A stretch of DNA of 64,000 nucleotides from Acinetobacter baumannii (GCF_009759685.1 NZ_CP046654.1:1364001-1428000), one strand, 5' to 3'. Counted from the first letter of the stretch, positions 9,328-19,756 are shown. The notes: generated by a model not told the origin, from the sequence alone. Program-made: numbers and translations.

Positions 9328-10683
9328 CTAGGGAAGCAATTTTTTAAAGACTAAAGAATTTCTTTGATAGTTATAAAGTGCCTGACGGGCATTTGGTAAG
9401 TCATCCACACTCACCTGATGGAAACCGTGTTCTAAGAACCAGTGCGCGGTACGGGTGGTTAAAACGAACAATTGACGAATACCTTGTTGTTTGGCCTTTT
9501 CTTCGAGAAATTGCAGAATTTGGCTGCCACGGTTCGATTTACGATAGCTCGGGTGTACTGCCACACAAGCAATTTCTGCTGAACGTGTTTCATTAAACTC
9601 AGTCGGAATCGGATAAAGGGCAGCGCAGGCCAAAATCATACCGTCTCGTTCAATGACAGCGAACTGGTTAATTTCTTGTTCTAAACGCTCACGTGAGCGA
9701 TACACCAAAATGCCTTCTTCTTCTAATGGGCGTAAAAGGTTCATTAACCCGCCGACATCTTGAATATGTGCCATACGGACTTCTTCATAATGCGCATCGG
9801 TAATCATGGTACCCACACCATCACGCGTAAAGAGTTCTTCAATAAGGGCACCATCATAAGAATAAGAAATTAGATGGACACGATGTACACCCGATAAAGA
9901 TGCTTTTTTTGCTTCTTGCAAATGTAGGGTTAGGGTTGGGTGTGTGGTTTGGTATTGTTGAATATAGTAATCAAGCTGGTGTGGGCTTAATTCACGCAGT
10001 AATTGCCCATCTTCGTTAGGTAAACCTTGTCGCTCACCTAAAAAGATTAATTTATCTGCCTTTAAATAAGTCGCAGTTTTGGTTGCAACTTCTTCAGCTC
10101 TTAAATTAAATACTTCACCTGTGGTTGAATAGCCCGTTGGACCAAGTAAAACAATATTATTGTTATCAAGATGACGTTCAATCGCGTCTGTATCTATTGA
10201 ACGAACTTCGCCTGTAAGCTGAAAATCCATTCCTTCACGAATACCATAAGGTTTAGCGGTTACAAAATTACCTGATACGACATCTATTCGAGCGCCATAC
10301 ATTGGAGAGTTAGCTAAACCCATAGATAACAATGCTTCGATTTCTAACCGAATAGATCCTACAGCACTCATAACACAGCTTAAAGATTCGCGTGTAGTAA
10401 TACGGCAGTTATCATAAAAAGGGGTTTCAATCCCTTTTTCTTTAAGGTTGTGATTAATTTGTGGACGTGCGCCATGCACTAAGATTAAGCGAATGCCAAG
10501 AGAATGTAATAAGGCAATATCGTGAATAATATGTTCGAAATTAGGATCGCGGACTGCTTCACCGCCAAACATTAAAACAAAAGTTTTATCACGATGCGCA
10601 TTGATGTAGGGTGCTGAATGTCGGAACCAATGTACATAATGCTGGGTATTATTATGTGATTTCTCTAAAGACTTAGTTGGCAT
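9328..10683 (-). CDS. argA: N-acetylglutamate synthase
   Basis: Catalyses the first step of arginine synthesis, glutamate plus acetyl-CoA to N-acetylglutamate. The 451 residues hold an N-terminal amino-acid-kinase fold (about 1-295, with LILVHGARPQI near residue 69) and a C-terminal GNAT acetyltransferase domain (IACVAVHPSYRKSNRGSQIL near residues 367-386). The kinase domain gives arginine feedback control in this family. It has its own terminators on both sides. Confidence 0.93.
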   Translation of the reverse strand: MPTKSLEKSHNNTQHYVHWFRHSAPYINAHRDKTFVLMFGGEAVRDPNFEHIIHDIALLHSLGIRLILVHGARPQINHNLKEKGIETPFYDNCRITTRESLSCVMSAVGSIRLEIEALLSMGLANSPMYGARIDVVSGNFVTAKPYGIREGMDFQLTGEVRSIDTDAIERHLDNNNIVLLGPTGYSTTGEVFNLRAEEVATKTATYLKADKLIFLGERQGLPNEDGQLLRELSPHQLDYYIQQYQTTHPTLTLHLQEAKKASLSGVHRVHLISYSYDGALIEELFTRDGVGTMITDAHYEEVRMAHIQDVGGLMNLLRPLEEEGILVYRSRERLEQEINQFAVIERDGMILACAALYPIPTEFNETRSAEIACVAVHPSYRKSNRGSQILQFLEEKAKQQGIRQLFVLTTRTAHWFLEHGFHQVSVDDLPNARQALYNYQRNSLVFKKLLP

Positions 10684-10758
10684 ACCGATCTCGAATCAAC
10701 AGCAAAAAGATATAAAGAGGATTCTAAACAAAAAAGCTCAAAGTCGCATGTTTTAGAT

Positions 10759-10788
10759 AAAAAAACACCCAAATTAGCTTTGGGTGTT
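10759..10788 (-). terminator. Terminator after the first RcnB-like gene
   Basis: Stem AACACCCAAA/TTTGGGTGTT with a minus-strand T-run, 16 bases past the stop at 10804. Confidence 0.85.
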
Positions 10789-10803
10789 AGATGTTTTATG
10801 AAC

Positions 10804-11124
10804 TTAACGAATTACTTTAATAATTTTATGGCTTTGCTCATTTACGAGTACATAATTTCCATTCACCTTATACCATTTTTGATAACGACCTGGCTTAGTC
10901 AATTTCTGGTGTGAGCGGTAGTCAATGACATAACGTGGATGTTGGTATTGATGCGGTACGACTTGGCCTGCACGCCAGATATTCGCATGGTCATCTTTAT
11001 GAATGACTTTAACGGTTTTTGTCTCATATCCTTGGTGGTGATAATGGTCGTGAGGCGCAGCCATTGCTGTTGTTGCGATTAAACCACTCATTGAAAGAAC
11101 AATTGCTGTTGTTATCTTTTTCAT
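10804..11124 (-). CDS. Periplasmic RcnB-family protein
   Basis: A 106-residue exported protein with a signal peptide ending TAMAA and a histidine-rich start to the mature part (PHDHYHHQ). The RcnB-type tail has WRAGQVVP, YVIDYRSH and WYKVNGNYVLV. E. coli RcnB helps nickel/cobalt balance; the role here is not shown. A second family member lies 220 bases upstream in the same orientation. Confidence 0.8.
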   Translation of the reverse strand: MKKITTAIVLSMSGLIATTAMAAPHDHYHHQGYETKTVKVIHKDDHANIWRAGQVVPHQYQHPRYVIDYRSHQKLTKPGRYQKWYKVNGNYVLVNEQSHKIIKVIR

Positions 11125-11281
11125 CGTAAACCTCGAATGATCTATTAAATTTCGATAATTGAAGATTAGTGAAAAATTACAGATAAATCGTGAAGGCGAA
11201 GAATAATAAATGTGAAAATTTTCTATGAAATAAGAAGAAATTTAGAAGATTTAAATTTCTATATCATATTGATATAAAAAT

Positions 11282-11312
11282 AAAAAAGGATAAAGCCGAT
11301 CAGCTTTATCCT
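11282..11312 (-). terminator. Terminator after the second RcnB-like gene
   Basis: Stem AGGATAAAGC/GCTTTATCCT preceded on the plus strand by an A-run, which becomes a T-run in the minus-strand transcript. Confidence 0.85.
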
Positions 11313-11345
11313 TTCCTACTAAGCGATAGTGAGGAGCTATCTATC

Positions 11346-11756
11346 TTAGAAACCGCGAATACTCACAATACTGTTAGAGTCCGTGTCGACTAAAATATAG
11401 TCATTGTTAATTTTGTACCACTGCTGGTTACGATCGGGTTTAGGTAAGTTATTGTCTTTATAGTCGACTTTATAACCATTACCACGATAGTGCTGTGGCA
11501 TCACATAACCTGGCTGCCAACGATGTTGTTTCAGACGCTCAAAGCCACGTTCCTCACGCATACGGCGTTCATCGCGAACACGATCACCATTATCGTCACG
11601 GTCAAATTTATGCCCACGATCATTCCATTCACCACGAGGTCCGCCTTTAGGACCTTTCGGGCCATGTCCTCGGTCAAAAGGAGGATCAGCAAAGCTTGCC
11701 ATACTGGTGGACAGTACAGTGATGCAAAGGGCTAAGATGGTGAACAACTTTTTCAT
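11346..11756 (-). CDS. Periplasmic RcnB-family protein with charged linker
   Basis: 136 residues from the ATG at 11756, chosen because a GAGGATG ribosome site precedes it and the frame then opens with a signal peptide (MKKLFTILALCITVLSTSMA). A very Arg/Asp/Gly-rich linker follows, then the RcnB tail (WQPGYVMPQHYRGNGYKVDY ... WYKINNDYILV). It is a paralogue of the gene at 10804-11124. Confidence 0.8.
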   Translation of the reverse strand: MKKLFTILALCITVLSTSMASFADPPFDRGHGPKGPKGGPRGEWNDRGHKFDRDDNGDRVRDERRMREERGFERLKQHRWQPGYVMPQHYRGNGYKVDYKDNNLPKPDRNQQWYKINNDYILVDTDSNSIVSIRGF

Positions 11757-11973
11757 GATGCATCCTCGTTTACATCTGATGTCTCTCATGTTGAATACTG
11801 TACGCGCAAAATGCAGAGAAACTGTGAAGATCATTTAATGCTTCAATTAAAATTACGGATAAATCCAGCGTTTTTCTCAATAATAAAAAAGGCTTGTATA
11901 TATCTTTTCAGGTATAGCCAAGCCAGATGTGATGATCGGCTATAAATTATTTTAGCTTTTCATCTGTAATTAT

Positions 11974-12720
11974 TTAATCCTGTGCATCAATACTTTGTCC
12001 ATTGAGCGTTAAGCTATCTTCACCCATTAAATAAAGATAAGCCGGCATGATGGACTCAGGTGTTGGTAATGTTTTCGGATCTTCTTCAGGATAAGCTTTA
12101 GCACGCATGGCAGTACGTGTAGCCCCTGGGTTAATACAATTAAAGCGAATATTTGGATAAGTATGCTCAGCCGCAAAAATCTTGCTCACCGCTTCAATCG
12201 CGACTTTCGAGACAGAATACGCACCCCAGAGCGCGCGTGCCTCACGGCCTACACCTGAGCTGGTAAATACGACAGAAGCGTTTTCTGACTTTTGTAATAG
12301 CGGTAATAAAGCTTGGGTTAAAGCAAAAGGTGCACGTAAATTGACTGCCATCACATCATCCCATACTTCTGCTGGATAATGTGCAAGTTCTACCCGCTCA
12401 CCCAAAATACCCGCATTATGCAAAATGCCATCCAGACGACCAAATTGTTTTTCTAGTGTACTTACTAAAAAGTCATAATCGCGATCGGAAGCACTCGAAA
12501 GCTGGAGGGGTAAAATAGCAGGTTGAGGTGCGCCTAAACCTTCAATTTCATCATAAATTACTTCAAGTTTATTTAAGGTTCTACCATGCAAGACGACAGT
12601 TGCACCATGTAAAGCATAACTGAGGGCCGCAGCTCGCCCAATTCCATCACCAGCACCAGTGATTAAAATAATTCGATCTTTGAGTAGATCCGGACGAGGT
12701 TGATATTCTGAATATTTCAT
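11974..12720 (-). CDS. YciK-type short-chain dehydrogenase
   Basis: A 248-residue SDR oxidoreductase with the NAD(P)-binding GAGDGIGRAAAL (about residues 22-33), HNAG near residue 101, and the catalytic Tyr-x-x-x-Lys as YSVSK. It resembles E. coli YciK; the substrate is unknown. It follows gph on the same strand after a 65-base gap, and the ubiG-gph-SDR order is typical of Acinetobacter. Confidence 0.85.
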   Translation of the reverse strand: MKYSEYQPRPDLLKDRIILITGAGDGIGRAAALSYALHGATVVLHGRTLNKLEVIYDEIEGLGAPQPAILPLQLSSASDRDYDFLVSTLEKQFGRLDGILHNAGILGERVELAHYPAEVWDDVMAVNLRAPFALTQALLPLLQKSENASVVFTSSGVGREARALWGAYSVSKVAIEAVSKIFAAEHTYPNIRFNCINPGATRTAMRAKAYPEEDPKTLPTPESIMPAYLYLMGEDSLTLNGQSIDAQD

Positions 12721-12785
12721 TGGTAAACCTCCTTCTTTTTATATTGATATAAGTAACCGTTAAAAAAGCTTATAAAACTCTTGTG

Positions 12786-13487
12786 TTAACTTATCATACG
12801 CTGATTTTCCTGTAGAGCAGGAAGCTTTTGACGTAACAACTCGTGTAATTCTGTCACCGTATTTACAATCGAATCGGCTTGCCAAGCGTTTAAATCATCC
12901 CGATGTTCGATAGGTAAATAGCCATAAGCTGCCAAGATGGTATACATATCAGCATTGCGACCAGCATCGATATCACGTGGGTGATCCCCAACATAGATGA
13001 TTTCATTTGCCGGGATATTTAACTGCTTTGCAGCCAAATACATAGGTTCCGGGTCTGGCTTGGTTTTAGAAACATCTTCCGGACATACCAAAACCGCACA
13101 GCGTTCTGTCAGGTTTAACTTTTCTAGAAGAGATTCACTTAAACCACGTGGTTTATTGGTGACAATACCCCACGGAATTTGCTGAGCTTCTAACTCTTCT
13201 AAAAGTGGATACATCCCTTCAAACAGGTCAGTATCGACAACAATATTATTGCCATACAAATCTAAAAAATTTTGTCGATGTGCCAAGAAAATTGGATTAG
13301 TCACATCCAGCTCTGGGTAGACCAATTTGACCATGGCACGGGCACCTTCAGACACTTGTGTACGAATAAGATCGGCTTCTACAACAGGGCGTCTTGCATC
13401 ACGGCACATTTGTTGAATAATACGAATAAAGTCGGCAGCCGTATCGATGAGAGTGCCGTCTAAATCAAATAAAACAGCCTTCATCAT
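12786..13487 (-). CDS. gph: Phosphoglycolate phosphatase-like HAD hydrolase
   Basis: Removes phosphate from 2-phosphoglycolate, a DNA-repair by-product. HAD motif I is [10 protein letters not shown], motif II lies around VTNKP, motif III is the K of SKTKPDPEP, and motif IV is GDHPRDID. The start overlaps the ubiG stop as ATGA; a second ATG follows directly. Operon partner of ubiG. Confidence 0.88.
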   Translation of the reverse strand: MMKAVLFDLDGTLIDTAADFIRIIQQMCRDARRPVVEADLIRTQVSEGARAMVKLVYPELDVTNPIFLAHRQNFLDLYGNNIVVDTDLFEGMYPLLEELEAQQIPWGIVTNKPRGLSESLLEKLNLTERCAVLVCPEDVSKTKPDPEPMYLAAKQLNIPANEIIYVGDHPRDIDAGRNADMYTILAAYGYLPIEHRDDLNAWQADSIVNTVTELHELLRQKLPALQENQRMIS

Positions 13488-14197
13488 GCACCTGTCTTTA
13501 CTGTATGAACCATATAGTTAACATCAACATTTGGTGCTAACCAATAACGCTTCGTAATTGGGTTGTAGTGCAAGCCTGTCATTTCTTTTAAAGTTAAGCC
13601 TGCATTACGAATGTCATGTGCCATTTCAGATGGGCGAATAAACTTGTGATAATCATGCGTACCTTTTGGCAGCATGCGCAGTACATATTCAGCACCAATA
13701 ATGGCGAATAAATAAGATTTCGGGTTACGGTTGATGGTCGAGAAGAACACATGGCCACCTGGTTTAACCAAAGTCTGACATGCTTTCACAATGGATGCCG
13801 GGTCTGGAACATGTTCCATCATTTCCATACAAGTGACCACATCATATTGGCCTGCTTGTTCTTGCGCCAACTCTTCAACTGGAATTTGACGATATTCAAT
13901 ATTTTGAACATTTTCTTGTTGAGCATGCAAACGGCCTACGGCTAAAGGCGCTTCACCCATATCAATGCCCAGTACATCTGCTCCACGACGTGCCATGCTT
14001 TCAGCCAAAATACCGCCGCCACAGCCGACATCAAGTACTTTTTTACCGGCAAGGCCACCTGCACGTTCATCAATCCAGTTCAAGCGTAAAGGATTGATTT
14101 GATGAAGTGGGCGAAATTCAGAATGTTGATCCCACCATTTGGCAGCAAGTGCTTCAAATTTTGCGATTTCTTGTAAATCAACATTCAATTGCGACAT
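13484..14197 (-). CDS. ubiG: Ubiquinone biosynthesis O-methyltransferase
   Basis: SAM-dependent enzyme for both O-methylations in ubiquinone synthesis. 237 residues with the SAM loop [13 protein letters not shown] (about 55-67), [12 protein letters not shown], and [14 protein letters not shown]. It is translationally coupled to gph. Confidence 0.95.
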   Translation of the reverse strand: MSQLNVDLQEIAKFEALAAKWWDQHSEFRPLHQINPLRLNWIDERAGGLAGKKVLDVGCGGGILAESMARRGADVLGIDMGEAPLAVGRLHAQQENVQNIEYRQIPVEELAQEQAGQYDVVTCMEMMEHVPDPASIVKACQTLVKPGGHVFFSTINRNPKSYLFAIIGAEYVLRMLPKGTHDYHKFIRPSEMAHDIRNAGLTLKEMTGLHYNPITKRYWLAPNVDVNYMVHTVKTGA

Positions 14198-14376
14198 GGT
14201 GTCACCTCTAAACTTGGGTTATCTTTTTGATGTAGTTCGCCGTTAGTGTAGCGATTATTGGGAAAAAAGCGATAAACCCAATAAAAAACTTCACAGAAGC
14301 AAAACGAATTTAGCATATTTGTTTTATATTTAGGGCATAAGCTAATGCATAACAACTTAGAGGAAAAGCTGTAACA

Positions 14377-14994
14377 ATGAAAAAATTGGTTTTGGGTGGT
14401 TTGAGTGCAGCAATTATGGCCGTATCGGGTAGTGCAATGGCAGCAGATTTTGTTGCTGGTAAAGACTACACCGTAATCGCCAATCCAGGCAAAGTGGAAG
14501 TACCGGGGAAAATCGAAGTTCGTGAGTTCTTTTGGTATGGCTGTCCGCACTGTTTTAAACTTGAACCACATATGCAAACGTGGTTAAAACAAATTCCGAG
14601 TGATGTACGTTTTGTGCGTACGCCAGCAGCCATGAACAAAGTATGGGAACAAGGGGCACGTACTTACTATACATCTGAGGCATTAGGTGTACGTAAGCGC
14701 ACGCATTTACCATTATTCCATGCAATTCAGGTGAATGGTCAGCAGATTTTTGACCAGGCTTCTGCGGCTAAATTCTTTACTCGTTACGGTGTGCCTGAAC
14801 AAAAATTTAATAGCACTTACAACTCATTTGCTGTAACTGCAAAAGTTGCCGAGTCAAATAAACTTGCTCAACAGTACCAATTAACAGGTGTTCCAGCAGT
14901 TGTCGTTAATGGTAAATATGTTGTACAGGGTGAAGATGGTAAAGTTACTCAAGTCCTTAATTACTTAATTGAAAAAGAACGTAAGGCAAAATAA
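14377..14994 (+). CDS. dsbA: Thiol:disulfide interchange protein DsbA
   Basis: Periplasmic oxidase that puts disulfides into exported proteins. Signal peptide MKKLVLGGLSAAIMAVSGSA ends just before the mature AADFVAGKDY. The active site C-P-H-C lies in FFWYGCPHCFK near residues 52-62, and the cis-proline loop is TGVPAVVV. 205 residues is normal. Confidence 0.95.
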   Translation: MKKLVLGGLSAAIMAVSGSAMAADFVAGKDYTVIANPGKVEVPGKIEVREFFWYGCPHCFKLEPHMQTWLKQIPSDVRFVRTPAAMNKVWEQGARTYYTSEALGVRKRTHLPLFHAIQVNGQQIFDQASAAKFFTRYGVPEQKFNSTYNSFAVTAKVAESNKLAQQYQLTGVPAVVVNGKYVVQGEDGKVTQVLNYLIEKERKAK

Positions 14995-15008
14995 TAGTTT
15001 ATTGCTTT

Positions 15009-15038
15009 AAAAAGGGCTTCATAAGAAGCCCTTTTTTT
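15009..15038. terminator. Bidirectional terminator after dsbA
   Basis: Stem GGGCTTC/GAAGCCC with A- and T-runs, between dsbA and the converging TetR gene. Confidence 0.9.
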
Positions 15039-15072
15039 ATAAAATTTATTTCATAATCACGAAATAATTCAA

Positions 15073-15720
15073 TTAATTTTGAGAATTCTCGTCTTCAATC
15101 TGAAAATTGAGCGCATCAAAATTGGTGGTTTGGGTAGGTAGTGATAATGCTTGATTAATATATAAATTAATTAATTTTTGGCGAGAACCAATCGAACGCT
15201 GATAATAAGTTGAGTTTAAAAGCAACGATGCACCGTAAGTGAGTGACCAGATATAAGATAAATAGTCACGAATCGACATGTCATAATTTAATGATTTTAA
15301 ATAACTTTCTGTAATATCTTTAATCGCTAGAATACGTTGTTGACGAACTTCATAAAGCTCTTCAAAAAGATGCTTCAACTTAGACTCTGTCATCGTCAGA
15401 TTTTCTTCAAGTTGATGCAATAAAATCGTTTTTCCCGGTGTGAGCAAATGGTGGAGCATGTACCGTGGTGCATACTCTTTAAAATCAGTATTATATTTTT
15501 GAGAAATTTCTAAAATTTGTTTTTCATTTTGAATAATCAATTCAAGCAGAAGTTCATTTTTACTTCTAAAGTGCTTATAAAGCGTACCTTTTGCAATATC
15601 TAGCTCGGCCACTAATTCATCTAGAGTAATTTCCTGATTGTTTTCTAGTAACAATTTTTCTGCAACGCTTAGAATTTTTTCTTTGCGCATCAAAAACTGT
15701 GTATGACGATCAAGATTCAT
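15073..15720 (-). CDS. TetR family regulator
   Basis: 215 residues from the ATG at 15720, preferred over an upstream GTG because GGGA lies seven bases before it. The N-terminal helix-turn-helix is TLDELVAELDIAKGTLYKHF. The ligand domain is not diagnostic. It has no operon partner, so its target is unknown. Confidence 0.8.
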   Translation of the reverse strand: MNLDRHTQFLMRKEKILSVAEKLLLENNQEITLDELVAELDIAKGTLYKHFRSKNELLLELIIQNEKQILEISQKYNTDFKEYAPRYMLHHLLTPGKTILLHQLEENLTMTESKLKHLFEELYEVRQQRILAIKDITESYLKSLNYDMSIRDYLSYIWSLTYGASLLLNSTYYQRSIGSRQKLINLYINQALSLPTQTTNFDALNFQIEDENSQN

Positions 15721-15856
15721 AGGTATTCCCACACCAGTTTGGCCTAACGAATAGTTTACTTCCTGTAAAAAGAAAAAGACTTTTCTCGAAATTTTCGCCT
15801 TTTTCTTTCACTCTTTACGTATTAACACATAACCTGTTTTTTGTCATTTGCCAGTT

Positions 15857-16495
15857 TTACCGTTCCCAGTTAGCAATGCCTCTAAACAGTAAGCGAACTT
15901 GTGTAGACGCATTTTCAATAAATGCAGTTTGTTGCTGTTTAAGTTGCTCACCTTGATATTGTTTGGCGAGGTTGAGCCACGTCATTGCCCATGTAAATGA
16001 CATATTGGTCAAAATGGTAGATAAGACATTTAAGTCTTGAGGATTTTGAATATGTTTAAAATTTTCGAGTTTAGTCAGATCTGTTGTGAGATCTTCAATC
16101 AAAAATTCAATTTCTCTAGCAATGGCTGCACGGACCGTCTCTGAACCACCCCAACGTTCAGCAATCATAAATTGCCACTGTTTAGGGCTATGATTCACTG
16201 CCTGCACAAATAGCTCAATACTGGTTTGGGTTTTTGCAGACTTGTGCTGTAAATAACTCTGGCCAAGTTGATGTAAAACGCTTTTTAAATGTAGGGCAAC
16301 TTGGTCAACCAACTCTTTCCCGAGTTCATCCATGTCTTGAAAATGACGATAGAACGCTGTTGGCACTAAACCCACTTCACGTGCAACTTCACGCAAACTG
16401 ATACTACTGAACGAACGCCCAGACGTGCTCAGATGCAAGGCTGCATCCAGAAGTGCCTGACGACTTTGCTGTTTTCGTTCATCCCGTATCGACAT
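15857..16495 (-). CDS. DesT/FabR-like TetR regulator of unsaturated fatty acid genes
   Basis: A 212-residue TetR protein whose start, RKQQSRQALLDAALHLSTSG, and helix-turn-helix, ISLREVAREVGLVPTAFYRH, match the FabR/DesT group that senses acyl-CoA saturation. It is divergent from a reductase-desaturase operon, the arrangement known for Pseudomonas desT-desBC. The shared intergenic region holds three palindromes of the type such regulators bind. Confidence 0.85.
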   Translation of the reverse strand: MSIRDERKQQSRQALLDAALHLSTSGRSFSSISLREVAREVGLVPTAFYRHFQDMDELGKELVDQVALHLKSVLHQLGQSYLQHKSAKTQTSIELFVQAVNHSPKQWQFMIAERWGGSETVRAAIAREIEFLIEDLTTDLTKLENFKHIQNPQDLNVLSTILTNMSFTWAMTWLNLAKQYQGEQLKQQQTAFIENASTQVRLLFRGIANWER

Positions 16496-16561
16496 TAAAA
16501 AAACCTATTTAAACCGTGAGCCAAAGTCTAACAAAAAAGAGCAAACTTTCATAAAAAAAAT

Positions 16562-16636
16562 AGTGAACAAGTGTTGACTGAGTGAACACTTATAAATATA
16601 GTGTACATATGTTCACTATACGAACATGTGTTCACT
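16562..16636. promoter_or_regulatory. Three tandem DesT-type operators in the divergent promoter region
   Basis: Three related palindromes are visible: AGTGAACAAGTGTTGACT (16562-16579), AGTGTACATATGTTCACT (16600-16617), and ACGAACATGTGTTCACT (16620-16636, best read on the other strand). They share the half-site AGTGWACA. They lie between the regulator and the reductase gene and probably overlap both promoters. Confidence 0.8.
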
Positions 16637-16668
16637 CAAATAAATAGCCAGAAACAAAAGAGGAACGT

Positions 16669-17694
16669 ATGAACGCAACACTTAACTATCAACCACATTG
16701 GGTTCGAGAAGATTTCGTTGATTTTGTTTTGCAGAAAATTAACGCGACTTGGGCTTGGAAAAGGGTACTTGCAGAAGTTACCGCTGTTCAGCCACTTCAT
16801 ACCGATATGGTACTGATAAAACTTAAACCAAATCGTAATTTTAATTTCGAACAGGTTTGTGCGGGACAAAGCATTCTACTGACGTTGCTTATCGATGGCG
16901 TTTACCAACAACGTAGCTATTCGATTATTGAAGTAACCACTCAAGGTGAAATCGCTTTAGGTATTAAAGTACAAGGCTTGGTGTCTCGTGCAGCTCAACT
17001 ATTACATGTAGGCGAGTGTGTTGAGATTTCACAGCCACAAGGTGATTTTACTTTGCATCAAGGTCAGCAGCCTGCGATTTTGATTGCCTCAGGAAGCGGT
17101 ATTACTGCAATTTATTCACTCTTGCAGCAAGCTTTGAAACAGCAGCTTGAACAAATTCATGTCATTTATTTTAATCGTGCGGAAATTTTTCATGCTGAAT
17201 TAAAAGCTTTGGCAGAACAGCATCCACAGCTTCAATATCATTTTTTTAATACCAGCGAGCAAAAGCAGCATTTAACTGAAAGCTTACTGCAAAAGTTGGT
17301 TCCAGATTTTGCGCAGACTGCGACCTATATATGTGGGCACCACGGCATGATGCAGCAGGCGAATGAAATTTATGTGCAAAAAGGTGCTCAGTCTCAGCTT
17401 CATCAAGAATATTTCCAACCACTTCAAGTGACTGGTACACATGCAGCACAGCCTGTTATTTTCCGCCGTGCTCAACACGAATTTTTAGCTGAAACAAATT
17501 TACTGAGCAGTGCAGAGCAGGCGGGACTACGCCCGCAACATGGCTGCCGTATGGGTGTTTGTAATAAATGCAGTTGTACCAAAGTGAGCGGAGTTACTCA
17601 AAACCTGTTAACAGGTGAAATTGAAGACCAACCGAACCGTCCAATTAAACTATGCGTGAGCCAGGCATTAAGCCCAGTCACGATTGATCTATAA
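16669..17694 (+). CDS. Ferredoxin reductase partner of a fatty-acid desaturase (DesC-like)
   Basis: A 341-residue electron-transfer protein with an FAD-binding part (QRSYSIIEV near residues 82-90), an NAD-binding part (IASGSGITAIYSLL) and a C-terminal plant-type 2Fe-2S domain (CRMGVCNKC plus a later Cys in KLCVSQAL). It passes electrons from NAD(P)H to the desaturase encoded 24 bases downstream. Confidence 0.88.
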   Translation: MNATLNYQPHWVREDFVDFVLQKINATWAWKRVLAEVTAVQPLHTDMVLIKLKPNRNFNFEQVCAGQSILLTLLIDGVYQQRSYSIIEVTTQGEIALGIKVQGLVSRAAQLLHVGECVEISQPQGDFTLHQGQQPAILIASGSGITAIYSLLQQALKQQLEQIHVIYFNRAEIFHAELKALAEQHPQLQYHFFNTSEQKQHLTESLLQKLVPDFAQTATYICGHHGMMQQANEIYVQKGAQSQLHQEYFQPLQVTGTHAAQPVIFRRAQHEFLAETNLLSSAEQAGLRPQHGCRMGVCNKCSCTKVSGVTQNLLTGEIEDQPNRPIKLCVSQALSPVTIDL

Positions 17695-17718
17695 AAAGAA
17701 TTACAGAGGATTAACCCT

Positions 17719-18867
17719 ATGAATATGGCATTAAAAGTTTCTATAGCTTCTAAATCTGCTCATTTAACCCCTGAGCAAATTGAAGAATTTGGCCGCCGTG
17801 TTGAGCAGATTCGTCAAGATGTTATGCAAAGTCTTGGTGAGCAAGATGCAAAATATATCTACAAAGTCCGTAACTTTGTTCGCTATACCGAAATCGCCTC
17901 ACGTGGCATGTTGATGTTTGGTGGCTGGATTCCTCCTGTCTGGTTATTGGGTACAGGTTTACTGGGTATTTCTAAAATTGTAGAAAACATGGAACTTGGT
18001 CATAACGTTATGCACGGTCAGTTTGACTGGTTAAATGAACCAAGTCTGAATGGTAATACCTATGATTGGGATACCATTGCCTCTGGTGATGACTGGCGTG
18101 AAACACACAACTATGTACATCACACCTATACCAATATTGTCGGTAAAGATCATGATGTCGGTTATGGCATTTTGCGAGTAAGCGATCAACAGAAGTGGGA
18201 ACCTCGTCACCTATTTAATATTCCTTTGGCTCTACAGTTAATGTTTTTCTTTGAATGGTATGTAGGTGTACAAAATCTACATCTTGAAGATGCATTAGTT
18301 TATAAAACCAAAAGCTGGAAACAGGTGTGGAAAGATGCGGCTAAGGTCCGTAAAAAAGCAACACGCCAAGTTTTAAAGGATTATGTGTTTTTCCCTGTGA
18401 TCTCTGGTCCTATGTTTTTACCGGTTTTTGCAGGCAATGTAGTTGCTAATATTATTCGTAACTTGTGGTCATCTGCTGTGATTTTTAATGGCCACTTTAC
18501 TGAAGATGCAGAAACGTTTGAGCCGGATAATACCGACACTGAAACTAAGGCAGAGTGGTATTTACGTCAGATTCGTGGTTCAAGTAATTTTAGTGGTACA
18601 GAATGGCTTCATTTTATGAGTGGTAATTTAAGCCATCAAATCGAACACCATTTATTTCCAGATATGCCTGCCAACCGCTATAAAGAAGTAGCACCGAAAA
18701 TTAAGGCACTCTGTGCAGAATACGGCATTAACTACAATGAAGCTAATTTCATGCGTCAGTTCTGGAGTGTATGGGTGCGTTTAGCAAAATGCTCATTACC
18801 AAACCACACCACTGCAAAAGTGATGCAGACATTAGAAAAATTAAAAGCAAAATTCAAATTTGCCTAA
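17719..18867 (+). CDS. Membrane acyl-CoA desaturase (DesB-like)
   Basis: A 382-residue di-iron desaturase with the three histidine boxes GHNVMHGQ, HNYVHHTY and HQIEHHLFPD and several membrane segments. It introduces double bonds into membrane acyl chains. It forms an operon with its reductase under the DesT-like regulator. Confidence 0.9.
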   Translation: MNMALKVSIASKSAHLTPEQIEEFGRRVEQIRQDVMQSLGEQDAKYIYKVRNFVRYTEIASRGMLMFGGWIPPVWLLGTGLLGISKIVENMELGHNVMHGQFDWLNEPSLNGNTYDWDTIASGDDWRETHNYVHHTYTNIVGKDHDVGYGILRVSDQQKWEPRHLFNIPLALQLMFFFEWYVGVQNLHLEDALVYKTKSWKQVWKDAAKVRKKATRQVLKDYVFFPVISGPMFLPVFAGNVVANIIRNLWSSAVIFNGHFTEDAETFEPDNTDTETKAEWYLRQIRGSSNFSGTEWLHFMSGNLSHQIEHHLFPDMPANRYKEVAPKIKALCAEYGINYNEANFMRQFWSVWVRLAKCSLPNHTTAKVMQTLEKLKAKFKFA

Positions 18868-18881
18868 TAGATAGACCAATA

Positions 18882-18917
18882 AATAGCTCCTAAAAAGGGG
18901 CTATTTTTATTTTTAAG
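18882..18917 (+). terminator. Terminator of the desaturase operon
   Basis: Stem AATAGCTCC/GGGGCTATT followed by a T-rich tail. Confidence 0.8.
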
Positions 18918-19025
18918 TCATGAAAAGTGCAGACTTACATTTGAAAGTAGGGAATAAACTCAACCTGTCAAAATCCTTTGCTATACTATGCCCAAGTTTG
19001 TATTTAAGAGAATTTAGGAAGGATT

Positions 19026-19742
19026 ATGCGTATTGACCAACGTGCATTAGACCAATTACGTGAAGTGAAAATTACACGAAACTACACCCGTTATGCTGAA
19101 GGTTCTGTGCTGGTCGAATTTGGTCACACCAAAGTCCTTTGTACTGCAAGCATTGATAACTCAGTGCCACGCTTTCTAAAAGGCCAAGGTCAAGGCTGGG
19201 TAACAGCAGAATATGGCATGTTACCGCGCTCAACACACTCACGTTGTGATCGTGAAGCTGCTCGTGGCAAACAAACTGGTCGTACTCAAGAAATCCAACG
19301 CCTCATTGGTCGTAGCTTACGTGCGATGGTTGATTTGAAAAAGCTTGGTGAAAATACTATTACCATCGACTGTGACGTCATTCAGGCAGATGGTGGTACA
19401 CGTACTGCTTCAATCACTGGTGCTGCTGTAGCATTGGTTGATGCGATGAATGTTTTACTTGCACAGAAAAAAATTAAGCAAGATCCACTTAAAGGCTTAG
19501 TTGCTGCAATTTCTGTAGGCATGTATCAAGACGAAGTATTGCTTGATCTTTGTTATGAAGAAGACTCGAACTGTCAAACTGACTTAAATGTCGTGATGAC
19601 ACAAGCAGGCGAGTTTATTGAAATTCAAGGTACTGCCGAAGACAAACCGTTTACCCGTGCTCAAAGCAATGCCATGTTAGAAATGGCCGAAAAAGGAATT
19701 GCCGAGCTCATTAAAAAGCAACAAGAAGCTTTAGGCTGGTAA
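19026..19742 (+). CDS. rph: Ribonuclease PH
   Basis: Phosphorolytic 3' exonuclease that trims tRNA precursors. The 238-residue protein shows [32 protein letters not shown], and [19 protein letters not shown]. Full length, with its own terminator. It is the last intact chromosomal gene before the 36-kb insertion. Confidence 0.95.
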   Translation: MRIDQRALDQLREVKITRNYTRYAEGSVLVEFGHTKVLCTASIDNSVPRFLKGQGQGWVTAEYGMLPRSTHSRCDREAARGKQTGRTQEIQRLIGRSLRAMVDLKKLGENTITIDCDVIQADGGTRTASITGAAVALVDAMNVLLAQKKIKQDPLKGLVAAISVGMYQDEVLLDLCYEEDSNCQTDLNVVMTQAGEFIEIQGTAEDKPFTRAQSNAMLEMAEKGIAELIKKQQEALGW

Positions 19743-19756
19743 GTTTAAGTTTTCTA

